The notes under the pieces are model-generated. The model was given only the letters and a program-made list of their open reading frames with translations, did not search any database and was not told where the DNA came from. Made by a program: the position numbers and the translations under genes. From positions 1 through 21,372 of the forward strand of contig JAZADN010000121.1 in the NCBI GenBank assembly GCA_036123585.1: 21,372 nt of DNA, read 5' to 3'. Shown piece by piece: positions 7,441 through 14,514 of this stretch. Source of the DNA: UBA9410 sp036123585. Lineage in GTDB: Bacteria > Actinomycetota > Acidimicrobiia > Acidimicrobiales > MedAcidi-G1. How positions within the stretch are numbered: position 1 is the stretch's first letter; every line of letters starts with the position of its first letter.

Positions 7441-8877
7441 GTGATCCCGGTCTGCACGCCTGACGAGATGGCGGCCGTCGACGCCGCGGCGACCGAGCCC
7501 TTCGACGTGCTGGTGGAACGGGCCGGAGCAGCGGTGGCTCGAGCGGTGCTCGACGAACTGGGGGGCGGCTACGGCCGACGGGTGGCCGTGCTGGCCGGCA
7601 GGGGCTCCAATGGAGCCGATGGCCGGGTAGCGGCCGGGCGTCTCGAGCAACGAGGTGTGCGGTGCGCCGTGTTCGACGCAGCGACGCCTCCCGACCGCCT
7701 GCCAGCGGACGGGGGCCATGCCGTGGACCTCGTGGTGGACGCCGCCTATGGGACTGGCCTGTCCCGTCCCTTCGAGGCTCCCGTCGTCGCCGCTCCCGTC
7801 CTGGCCGTGGACCTGCCGTCGGGTCTCGACGGCCTGACCGGTGAGGCCCTCGGGAACCCGCTGCCGGCGGTCCGGACGGTGACGTTCGCTGCGCTCAAGC
7901 CGGGTCTGTTGTTCGGCCGAGGTCCGGCGGTGGCCGGCCGCGTCGAAGTGGTCGACCTCGGCCTCGACGTGTCGGGGGCGACCGTGCACCTGGTGGAGGA
8001 CTCTGACGTGGCCGCCCTGGTGCCAGCGCGACCAGTCGACGCCCACAAATGGGAGAGCGCCTGCTGGGTTGTGGCCGGGTCGCCCGGGATGGAGGGCGCG
8101 GCCGGGCTGGCCACTACGGCCGCCCTGCGGGCCGGTTCCGGGTACGTCCGGCTGACATCTGCGGGCCTTCCCCGAGACGGAGTTGGTGGGGTGCCCGAAG
8201 AGGTGGTGCGTGCCGATGTCCAACGGTTCACGGCCGATTCCTTCCACGTCGACGATGTGGCTCGTTTCGCGGCCGTCGTGTCCGGCCCTGGTCTCGGGGT
8301 CGGCCGGGAGACCGTCATTGCAGTCGACGCCGTTCTGAAGGCGGCGGAAGCCGCGGGACGGCCAGTGGTCGTTGACGGCGACGGCCTGAGGGCGCTGGCC
8401 GATCTCGGTTCCGAACGGGCTGCTCTGTCCGTCGCCACGGTGCTGACCCCCCACGACGGCGAATTCGCTCACCTGACCGGTGGGCCGCCCGGTCCGGACC
8501 GGATCGCCGCCGCCCGCTCGCTGGCCACCGACGCCGGTGCCGTGGTCCTCCTGAAGGGTCCGACCACCGTGGTGGCCGCGCCCGACGGCCGGGTTCTGCT
8601 GGCCGCATCCGGCGACGCCCGCCTGGCCACCGCTGGCAGTGGCGACGTGCTCTCGGGCGTCATCGGGGCCTTCATGGCCCGTGGAGCCCAGCCGTTTGAG
8701 GCAGCGGCGGCGGCGGCCCACGTCCACGGCAGGCTCGTCAGCCACGAACCCCTCCACTCTGACCTCGACCCTGCACCGACCACGGGGGTGGCGGCGGCCG
8801 ATCTGGCGGCGAGGCTGGTGCGGGTGCTGGAGGACCTCGGTGTCGACGCCCCACGGATCGGAGGGGAGTCAACCTGA
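7441..8877 (+). CDS. nnr: Bifunctional NAD(P)HX epimerase / ADP-dependent NAD(P)HX dehydratase
   Basis: This enzyme repairs hydrated NADH and NADPH: the N-terminal YjeF_N domain epimerises NAD(P)HX and the C-terminal domain dehydrates it using ADP. From GTG 7441 it is 478 residues. Epimerase motifs are LAGRGSNGADGRV (51-63; GxGNNGxDG in the family), the VDAAYGTGLSRP stretch and DLPSGLDG. The dehydratase part begins around HKWES and has AALRAGSGYVRL, LTPHDGEFAHLTG, LLKGPTTV and ATAGSGDVLSG, whose Asp (about residue 401) is the catalytic base. An upstream in-frame start at 7375 overlaps acpS and adds a non-family stretch, so it was rejected. The gene lies 10 bases after acpS and its stop overlaps the alr start. 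Confidence 0.93.
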   Translation: MIPVCTPDEMAAVDAAATEPFDVLVERAGAAVARAVLDELGGGYGRRVAVLAGRGSNGADGRVAAGRLEQRGVRCAVFDAATPPDRLPADGGHAVDLVVDAAYGTGLSRPFEAPVVAAPVLAVDLPSGLDGLTGEALGNPLPAVRTVTFAALKPGLLFGRGPAVAGRVEVVDLGLDVSGATVHLVEDSDVAALVPARPVDAHKWESACWVVAGSPGMEGAAGLATTAALRAGSGYVRLTSAGLPRDGVGGVPEEVVRADVQRFTADSFHVDDVARFAAVVSGPGLGVGRETVIAVDAVLKAAEAAGRPVVVDGDGLRALADLGSERAALSVATVLTPHDGEFAHLTGGPPGPDRIAAARSLATDAGAVVLLKGPTTVVAAPDGRVLLAASGDARLATAGSGDVLSGVIGAFMARGAQPFEAAAAAAHVHGRLVSHEPLHSDLDPAPTTGVAAADLAARLVRVLEDLGVDAPRIGGEST

Positions 8878-10019
8878 TGCGTCCCACCTGGGTTTCGGTG
8901 GACCTGTCGGCGGTGGCCCATAACGTCGCTGTCCTCAGGCACAGCGTCGGCGACACTGAACTGTGCGCCGTGGTCAAGGCCGACGGCTACGGCCACGGCG
9001 CTCCGGCCGTGGCCGCGGCGGCCGTCGAAGCGGGGGCCACGTGGCTGGCCGTGGCCCTCGTCGAGGAAGCCGCCGAACTGAGGACGGCCGGTGTCACGGC
9101 CCCCGTGCTGGTCCTGTCGGAGCCCCGCCCCGACGAGATGGCCGAGGTGGTGGCCCTTGGCGGGGTACGACCCACCCTCTACACCGATGCCGGCATCGAA
9201 GCCTGCGCCGCGGCCGTCGTAGCGTCGGGCACCTCGTCCCGCAGCGGGGTTGCATTCCCCGTCCACCTAAAGGTCGACACCGGTATGCACCGGGTGGGCG
9301 CCCACATGGACGCCGCGGTGGCCATCGCCCGCCATGTGCTGGACGCCGGGCTGCACCTGGAGGGTGTCTTCTCGCACTGCTCGATCGCCGACGTGCCGTG
9401 GGACCCGTTCACCGATCGGCAGGTCGAGCGTCTCGACGCCGTGCTGGCCGACCTGGCTGCCGCCGGGATCGAACCGCCAGTCGTCCATCTGGCCAACACG
9501 GCGGCCACACTGACCCGCCCCGACACCCACCGGTCGCTGGTCCGGGTGGGCATCGGCATTTACGGCGTGTCGCCCGGCCCAGCCGTGGACGACGCCTGCC
9601 GTGCCCTCGACTTGCGGCAGGCCATGACGGTGCGCAGTGAGGTCACCCACCTGCAGGTCATCGGCCCCGGCGAGGGCGTCGGCTACGGCCACCAGTGGGT
9701 CAGCGACCACATGACCCGGCTGGCTACCGTCCCCATGGGCTACGCCGACGGCCTCGCCCGCGCATGGGGCTTGCGCGGCGAGGCGCTCATCGGGGGCCGC
9801 CGCCGCCCGCTGCGAGGCGCGGTGTCGATGGACGCCCTGATGGTCGAGGTGGACGACGACGTGTCGCTCGGCGACGAAGTGGTGCTACTCGGCCGACAGG
9901 GCGACGACGAGATCGGGGCCGCTGAGGTGGCGGACGCAATCGGCCTCATCCCGTGGGAGGTGCTGTGCTCGTTGAGCGCCCGCCCGCCCCGCCGCTACCC
10001 GCCTCCCGCCGGAGGCTGA
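8877..10019 (+). CDS. alr: Alanine racemase
   Basis: Alr is a PLP enzyme that converts L-alanine to D-alanine for peptidoglycan. The 380-residue product has normal length. AVVKADGYGHG at 31-41 holds the PLP-binding lysine K34, LKVDTGMHRVG at 131-141 is a conserved barrel strand, and HLANTAAT and RVGIGIYG follow. GEGVGYG at 265-271 carries the second catalytic base Y270, and VSMDALMVEV matches the C-terminal-domain CMDQ motif with Ser for Cys. The ATG overlaps the nnr stop by one base (TGATG), and GGAGGGG lies just upstream (8861-8867), so coupled translation is expected. The C-terminus is Arg/Pro-rich. Confidence 0.96.
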   Translation: MRPTWVSVDLSAVAHNVAVLRHSVGDTELCAVVKADGYGHGAPAVAAAAVEAGATWLAVALVEEAAELRTAGVTAPVLVLSEPRPDEMAEVVALGGVRPTLYTDAGIEACAAAVVASGTSSRSGVAFPVHLKVDTGMHRVGAHMDAAVAIARHVLDAGLHLEGVFSHCSIADVPWDPFTDRQVERLDAVLADLAAAGIEPPVVHLANTAATLTRPDTHRSLVRVGIGIYGVSPGPAVDDACRALDLRQAMTVRSEVTHLQVIGPGEGVGYGHQWVSDHMTRLATVPMGYADGLARAWGLRGEALIGGRRRPLRGAVSMDALMVEVDDDVSLGDEVVLLGRQGDDEIGAAEVADAIGLIPWEVLCSLSARPPRRYPPPAGG

Positions 10020-10026
10020 CCGGACG

Positions 10027-11154
10027 GTGGCCCAGGTCCTGCTTGTCGAGCCGTTCCACGGTGGGTCGCACGCTGCGTGGGCCGAGGGGCTGGCCCAGCA
10101 CAGCCGCCACGAGGTGGTGGTGGTGTCCCACGAGGCGGACGCTTGGCGGTGGCGACTACGCGGCGGGGCGCTGACCCTGGCCGACGATGCCCGGGCCGTG
10201 GTGGCCGAGCACGGACCTCCGGACGTGCTCCTCGCCTCCAGCCTGTTCGACCTGACCGGCTTTCTCGGCCTGTCCCGGCGCTTCCTCGGTGACCCGGCTG
10301 TGGTGCGGTACCTGCACGAGAGCCAGATCCTGTACCCCACGAGCCCCAACGCCAAGGGTCTGGCAGGTGACGAGTTCCCGCTAGTGGACTGGATGTCGAT
10401 GGCCGTCGCCGATGAGGTGTGGGTCAACTCCGGTTTCCACCGCGACGCTCTGTTGGCCGCCCTGCCTGCCCTGTTGGACCGGGCACCCGACCGTTCGCAT
10501 TCTGACCGACTGTCAGAGGTGGTGGCCCGGTGCCATGTGGTCCCGGTCGGCGTCGACCTGGCCGACGTGCCGTCCCCTTCTCGAACTGGGGGAGACCCGG
10601 TGGACGGGGGCGATGAGCCGTTGGTGGTTTGGAACCAGCGGTGGGACCATGACAAGAACCCGACTGCCGTGTTCCGGGCCCTTGGGCGTCTGGCCGATGA
10701 AGGGGTGCCGTTCCGGCTGGCGGTGCTGGGCGAGAACGTGCGGGTCGATCCCCGGGAGTTCACCGAGGCTAGGGACCGACTGGGCGACCGGGTCGTGGCC
10801 TGGGGATTCGCCGAACGGGCCGACTACCTGGCCTGGCTGGGTCGGTCTGACGTGGTCGCCGGGGCGGCCGACCACGAGTTCTTCGGGATCTCCGTGGTCG
10901 AGGCCATGGCCGCCGGCTGCGTGCCGGTCCTGCCCGCCCGCCAGAGCTATCCGTGGCTGCTCGACGGGTTCGCCCCGCTCGCCCTCTATCCGCACGGGGA
11001 GTTGACGAACCGCTTGCGGGAAGTGTTGGTCGACCTGGGTGCCTGGCGATCCCGGCTGGCCGGCCTCGACGCCGCCGTGCGCCGTTTCGACTGGCGCACC
11101 GTCGTCGACGACTACGACGACCGGATCGAGGGGCTGGTCGCGGCCACCGCCTGA
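10027..11154 (+). CDS. GTDC1/DUF3524-type glycosyltransferase, tRNA-queuosine mannosyltransferase-like
   Basis: The 375-residue product matches the family of human GTDC1 (QTMAN), which puts mannose on queuosine-34 of tRNA-Asp. The opening LLVEPFHGGSHAAWAEGL (5-22) and WRWRLRGGALTLA (40-52) are the DUF3524 signature. ASSLFDLTGFLGL (70-82), YLHESQILYP (95-104) and VWVNSGFHRDALL (131-143) follow in the family order. The C-terminal GT4 half has the nucleotide-sugar segment NQRWDHDKNP (203-212) and the donor-binding EFFGISVVEAMAAGC (284-298), with two Glu seven residues apart, then RQSYPWLL. The GTG start has a good Shine-Dalgarno (GGAGG, 10012-10016) 7 bases after alr. Family membership is clear. 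That the bacterial protein acts on queuosine tRNA rather than another acceptor is inferred. Confidence 0.8.
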   Translation: MAQVLLVEPFHGGSHAAWAEGLAQHSRHEVVVVSHEADAWRWRLRGGALTLADDARAVVAEHGPPDVLLASSLFDLTGFLGLSRRFLGDPAVVRYLHESQILYPTSPNAKGLAGDEFPLVDWMSMAVADEVWVNSGFHRDALLAALPALLDRAPDRSHSDRLSEVVARCHVVPVGVDLADVPSPSRTGGDPVDGGDEPLVVWNQRWDHDKNPTAVFRALGRLADEGVPFRLAVLGENVRVDPREFTEARDRLGDRVVAWGFAERADYLAWLGRSDVVAGAADHEFFGISVVEAMAAGCVPVLPARQSYPWLLDGFAPLALYPHGELTNRLREVLVDLGAWRSRLAGLDAAVRRFDWRTVVDDYDDRIEGLVAATA

Positions 11155-11163
11155 GGTCGCGTC

Positions 11164-11169
11164 TACCTT
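11164..11169 (+). promoter_or_regulatory. -10 box of a probable leaderless promoter for the S58 peptidase
   Basis: TACCTT ends 7 bases before GTG 11177, with no Shine-Dalgarno between them. It falls in the 22-base gap after the glycosyltransferase. No recognisable -35 is seen, which is common in GC-rich Actinobacteria. It suggests the peptidase gene has its own leaderless transcript. Confidence 0.42.
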
Positions 11170-11176
11170 CGGGCCC

Positions 11177-12082
11177 GTGGATGTTCCCATCGACGGCCTA
11201 CGGGTCGGCCATTGGACCGACGAGGTGGCCCGGACCGGCGTGACGGTGCTGTTGTTCCCCGAGGGAACGGTGGCCTCCGGCGAGGTGCGGGGCGGCGCCC
11301 CGGCCACCCGGGAGTTCGAGGTGCTGGAGCCCACCCGGACCGTGGACCGACTCGACGCCCTTGTGCTGTCGGGCGGTTCGGCGTTCGGGCTGGCCGCCGC
11401 CGACGGGGTGGTCGACCACCTGGCCGACTCCGGCGTCGGGTTCCCGACGGGGGCCGGTCCGGTGCCCATCGTGGTCGGCCTGTCGCTTTTCGACCTGTTG
11501 GAGGGCGACGACCCTGCGGGTCCCGGGGCATGTGCGGGAGGGGCCGCGGCGGAGGCGGCCACGATGACGTCGTCCGGTGCGACGGTGCCGGTCGGCCGGG
11601 TGGGCGTGGGAACCGGTGCCACCGTCGGCAAATGGCGGGGCCGGCGACACGCCCGACCGGGTGGCTTCGGAGTGGCGGTGGCCCGCCACGCCCACCTGAC
11701 GGTGGCCGCCCTGTTGGCGGTGAACGCGGCGGGGGACGTGGGCGACCCGGCGACCGCCGAGGCCGTGGCCGACGGCACCTTTGCCGGCTGGCCGGAGGAT
11801 CTAGAGCTTTTCGGCACGAGCGAGGGCGGTGGTCGGGGTAACACCACGATCGGGGCGGTGGTCACCGACGCTGCGCTGTCCAAGGTCGACTGTCGCCTGC
11901 TGGCAACCTCCGCGCACGATGGCCTGGCCCGGGCCGTGTTTCCGGCCCACGCCCGGTCCGACGGCGACGCCTTCGCCGCCGCGGCCACCGGGAAGGTCCC
12001 GCTCGCCGGGGAGGGCGACCTCGATGTGCTCCGGGTCCTGGCCACCGCGGCGGTCCAGCGGGCGATCGTCCGGGCCTGCTGA
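11177..12082 (+). CDS. S58 (DmpA/P1) family N-terminal nucleophile peptidase
   Basis: The product (301 residues from GTG 11177) belongs to the self-cleaving DmpA/BapA family of aminopeptidases and esterases. Visible motifs are DALVLSGGSAFGLAAADGV (60-78), VGVGTGATVGKW (142-153), GNTTIGAVVTDA (221-232) and AHDGLARAVFPAH, followed by DGDAF and ATGK. In the family the chain cuts itself just before a Ser/Thr nucleophile in the GNTTIG-type motif; here the predicted cut is N222/T223. No signal peptide is seen, so it is probably cytoplasmic. The substrate cannot be predicted; relatives act on short or beta-amino peptides. Longer starts (11039) read into the glycosyltransferase gene and do not resemble the family. 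At 301 residues it is somewhat shorter than DmpA. Confidence 0.85.
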   Translation: MDVPIDGLRVGHWTDEVARTGVTVLLFPEGTVASGEVRGGAPATREFEVLEPTRTVDRLDALVLSGGSAFGLAAADGVVDHLADSGVGFPTGAGPVPIVVGLSLFDLLEGDDPAGPGACAGGAAAEAATMTSSGATVPVGRVGVGTGATVGKWRGRRHARPGGFGVAVARHAHLTVAALLAVNAAGDVGDPATAEAVADGTFAGWPEDLELFGTSEGGGRGNTTIGAVVTDAALSKVDCRLLATSAHDGLARAVFPAHARSDGDAFAAAATGKVPLAGEGDLDVLRVLATAAVQRAIVRAC

Positions 12083-12142
12083 GGGCCGCGGCGCCCCTCG
12101 TCCGACCCGAGAAGGGCACCCGGCCGGGACCATGCCGCTGGG

Positions 12143-12148
12143 TAGCCT
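12143..12148 (+). promoter_or_regulatory. -10 box of a probable leaderless promoter for the udg-tsaE-tsaB-rimI-tsaD unit
   Basis: TAGCCT ends 6 bases before GTG 12155 in the 72-base gap after the peptidase gene. No Shine-Dalgarno precedes the GTG. The genes downstream overlap or nearly touch, so this one promoter could drive the entire t6A unit. No convincing -35 is seen. Confidence 0.42.
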
Positions 12149-12154
12149 GCCGGG

Positions 12155-12733
12155 GTGCTGACCGCCCTCGCCGTCCTCGCCGAAGAGGCCTCATCCTGCA
12201 AAGCCTGCGGGTTGTCCGAGGGGCGGACCAACGTGGTCTTCGGTACCGGTTCGTCGACCGCGGAGGTCATGTTCATCGGTGAGGGGCCAGGCGCCCGCGA
12301 GGACGAGCAGGGCATGCCTTTCGTGGGTCGTTCCGGCCAACTGCTCGACCGCCTGCTGGCCGAGGAGATGGGGGTGGACCGGTCGGCCTGCTACATCGCC
12401 AACGTGGTCAAGTGCCGTCCGCCCGACAACCGCGATCCCCGTGCCGACGAGATCGAGGCATGTCGCCCATTTCTCCGACAGCAGGTGGAACTGGTCGATC
12501 CTTCGGTGATCGTGACGCTGGGCAACTTCGCATCGAAGCTTCTGCTCGACACCGAAACCGGCATTACGAAACTGCGCGGGCAGGCCTATGCGTACGGCGA
12601 ACCGCCCCGCCACCTGGTGCCGACGTTCCACCCGGCGGCCGCCCTGCGCGGCGGTGCTGACGTGCTGGCCCGGATGCGGTCCGACCTGGTGCGGGCCAAG
12701 ATGCTGGTTGGCCGGGCGGGGGGAGCGGGATGA
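12155..12733 (+). CDS. Family 4 (iron-sulfur) uracil-DNA glycosylase
   Basis: This enzyme removes uracil from DNA at the start of base excision repair. The 192-residue product has the four cysteines of the [4Fe-4S] cluster: C15 and C18 (CKAC), C87 (VVKCRPP) and C103, with 15 residues between the last two. GEGPGARED (42-50) is the uracil-pocket motif of family 4 and of the type 5 relatives, MPFVGRSGQLLD (54-65) follows, and TFHPAAALR near the C-terminus is the second active-site motif. The short length and spacing fit family 4 better than family 5. GTG 12155 is the natural start: it has a -10-like box 6 bases away and no Shine-Dalgarno. The stop overlaps the tsaE start by 4 bases (ATGA). Confidence 0.92.
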   Translation: MLTALAVLAEEASSCKACGLSEGRTNVVFGTGSSTAEVMFIGEGPGAREDEQGMPFVGRSGQLLDRLLAEEMGVDRSACYIANVVKCRPPDNRDPRADEIEACRPFLRQQVELVDPSVIVTLGNFASKLLLDTETGITKLRGQAYAYGEPPRHLVPTFHPAAALRGGADVLARMRSDLVRAKMLVGRAGGAG

Positions 12734-13284
12734 GCGAGATCCGTCCTCTCTGCTCGGTGGCCACATCGTCGCCGGAGTCCACGCAGGCCGTTGCCGCTTC
12801 GCTGGCCGGTCTGGCTCGTGCTGGCGACCTGCTGGTGCTCTGCGGCGACCTGGGGGCCGGTAAGACGGCCTTCACCCAGGGCTTCGCCGCCGCCCTCGGG
12901 GTGACTGCCCCGGTTACTTCGCCCACCTTCACACTGGCCAACCGCTACGCCGGGATGGAGTTGACCGTCCACCATCTCGACGTGTACCGGCTGGCCCACA
13001 TCGACGAGGTTCGCGACCTCGGTCTCCACGAGCTGGTCGACGACCGGACCGTGACGCTCATCGAGTGGGGGGACGCCATAGCCGGCGCATTGCCCGGCGG
13101 CTACCTCGAGGTGTGTCTGGTCCTCGGCGATGGTCCTGACGACCGGTTGCTGGAGATACGCGTGGTGGGTTCGGAATGGGCCGACCGCGAGGTGGCCCTC
13201 CTAGCCATCGAGGCCACCAACGGCTCGCAGTGCTCGAACTGGGATACCGATCCCGCGAGGAACGAGCGGGAGAACGAGTGCTGA
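12730..13284 (+). CDS. tsaE: tRNA threonylcarbamoyladenosine biosynthesis ATPase TsaE
   Basis: TsaE is the ATPase that works with TsaB-TsaD to install t6A at position 37 of ANN-decoding tRNAs. The 184-residue product has the Walker A GDLGAGKT at 39-46. SPTFTLANRY, the HHLDVYRL segment and LIEWGD follow in the family order. It is a little longer than the usual ~150 residues because of a hydrophilic C-terminal tail rich in Asn, Glu and Arg. Start ATG 12730 overlaps the glycosylase stop by 4 bases and follows a G-rich Shine-Dalgarno (GGGGGAG), so translation is coupled. Its own end overlaps the tsaB start. Confidence 0.93.
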   Translation: MSEIRPLCSVATSSPESTQAVAASLAGLARAGDLLVLCGDLGAGKTAFTQGFAAALGVTAPVTSPTFTLANRYAGMELTVHHLDVYRLAHIDEVRDLGLHELVDDRTVTLIEWGDAIAGALPGGYLEVCLVLGDGPDDRLLEIRVVGSEWADREVALLAIEATNGSQCSNWDTDPARNERENEC

Positions 13285-13979
13285 TCCTGGGGATCGAGAG
13301 CGCCGGTGCCCAGGTGGGTTGCGCGGTGGGTGGCCACGAGGGCGTCCTGGCCTCGGCGCATGCCGGCCGCGGGCGTCGTCATGCCGAGGCGTTGGCGCCC
13401 CAGGTCGACTTCGTGCGCCGCCAGGCCGGCATTGAGTTGTCCGAGGTGGGCGCGGTGGCCGTGGACATAGGCCCAGGCCTGTTCACCGGCCTGCGGGTCG
13501 GTATCGCCACCGCGGTGTCGTTCGCCCAGGCGCTCGGGGTGCCGATGATCCCGGTGCCGAGCCTCGACCTGATGGCCTTCCCGGCCCGGTGGACGTCCAA
13601 GGTGATCGTCCCGGCATTGGATGCCCGTCGGGGTGAGTTGTTCACCGCCCTGTTCCGCAAGGTGCCGGGTGGCATCCAACGGGTGCGTGACGCCAACGTA
13701 TGCACGCCGGAGGAACTGTCGGCCGAGTTGGAGGCCCTCGACGAGCCAGCACTACTGCTCGGTGACGGCGCTCTACGCCATGCCGAAGCGTTCGCCAGGC
13801 TGCGGGGCATCGAGATGGCCGAGCAGGGCCTGGCCAACCCGAGCGCCCGGGCACTCGTGCAGCTTGCCCATGCGCGCGCCATGCGCGAGGAGTTCGTGCA
13901 GCCGTGGGAACTAGAGCCCATCTACCTGCGACAGCCCGACGCCGAGATCAACTGGTCGACACGGGCCGGTGGGGCGTGA
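13278..13979 (+). CDS. tsaB: tRNA threonylcarbamoyladenosine biosynthesis protein TsaB
   Basis: TsaB is the inactive ASKHA-fold partner that holds TsaD and TsaE together in the t6A complex. From GTG 13278 it is 233 residues, the normal length. It opens VLILGIESAGAQVGCAVGG and has VDIGPGLFTGLRVGIATA, the family signature (GPGxFTGxRxG). PALDARRGELFTALF is the next conserved stretch. The GTG has GGGAG 5 bases upstream (13268-13272) and overlaps the tsaE stop by 7 bases. A longer in-frame start at 13176 lies deep inside tsaE and was rejected. The end overlaps rimI by one base. Confidence 0.92.
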   Translation: MLILGIESAGAQVGCAVGGHEGVLASAHAGRGRRHAEALAPQVDFVRRQAGIELSEVGAVAVDIGPGLFTGLRVGIATAVSFAQALGVPMIPVPSLDLMAFPARWTSKVIVPALDARRGELFTALFRKVPGGIQRVRDANVCTPEELSAELEALDEPALLLGDGALRHAEAFARLRGIEMAEQGLANPSARALVQLAHARAMREEFVQPWELEPIYLRQPDAEINWSTRAGGA

Positions 13980-14512
13980 TGGCTGCGACCGCGCCCGTCG
14001 TCGCGCTCCGTCCCATGGTGGAGGCCGATGTGGACGCCGTGCGAGCCCTCGACGCGCTCGTTCAGCCGTCGCCCTGGTCCGAGGCGTTCTTCCGCAGCCA
14101 GCTGGCTGACACCGGGACACGCGTCCTCCTGGTCGCCGAGGGGCCGGCTGGGCGCTGGGGGAGCGTGGTAGGCCACGCCGCGCTGGTCGTGGTGGCCGAC
14201 GAGGGACACGTCACCTCCATCGCCGTCGATCCTGCCCACCAGCGGTCAGGCATCGGGTCGCTCCTGCTGGCCGCGCTGTGTCGCGAGGCGGTGGCCCGGG
14301 GACTCACGGCCATGACACTCGAGGTGCGGGTCGACAACGAGTCCGCCATCGCCCTCTACCGCCGCTTCGGGTTCGCCCCGGCCGGGGTGCGGCCCGGCTA
14401 CTACTCCGACCCGGACGGGTCGACCACCGACGCCTTGGTGCTGTGGGTCCATGACATGGGCGATGTGGCATTCCGGCAAGCGATCGAGGAGACCGATGGG
14501 GGAGGGTCCTGA
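13979..14512 (+). CDS. rimI: RimI-like ribosomal protein/protein N-acetyltransferase (GNAT)
   Basis: The 177-residue product has a GNAT fold. TSIAVDPAHQRSGIGSLLL (79-97) holds the acetyl-CoA pyrophosphate loop QRSGIG (88-93). VRVDNESAIALYRRFGF and GVRPGYY follow; together with the terminal DALVLWV they are the RimI-type motifs. RimI of E. coli acetylates the N-terminus of ribosomal protein S18; in Actinobacteria RimI is reported to have a broader range, so the target here is not certain. The position between tsaB and tsaD is conserved in Actinobacteria. ATG 13979 overlaps the tsaB stop (TGATG). Upstream in-frame starts would read into tsaB. Confidence 0.88.
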   Translation: MAATAPVVALRPMVEADVDAVRALDALVQPSPWSEAFFRSQLADTGTRVLLVAEGPAGRWGSVVGHAALVVVADEGHVTSIAVDPAHQRSGIGSLLLAALCREAVARGLTAMTLEVRVDNESAIALYRRFGFAPAGVRPGYYSDPDGSTTDALVLWVHDMGDVAFRQAIEETDGGGS

Positions 14513-14514
14513 GG

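Noticed and set aside
7384..8757. 457-residue minus-strand frame opposite nnr
   Set aside because: Shadow frame; low-complexity composition and no ribosome binding site or motif.
10513..12315. 600-residue minus-strand frame across the glycosyltransferase, peptidase and glycosylase genes
   Set aside because: It is a shadow of three well-supported + strand genes, is rich in Ser/Pro/Arg/Thr, and crosses intergenic promoters. No motif is visible.
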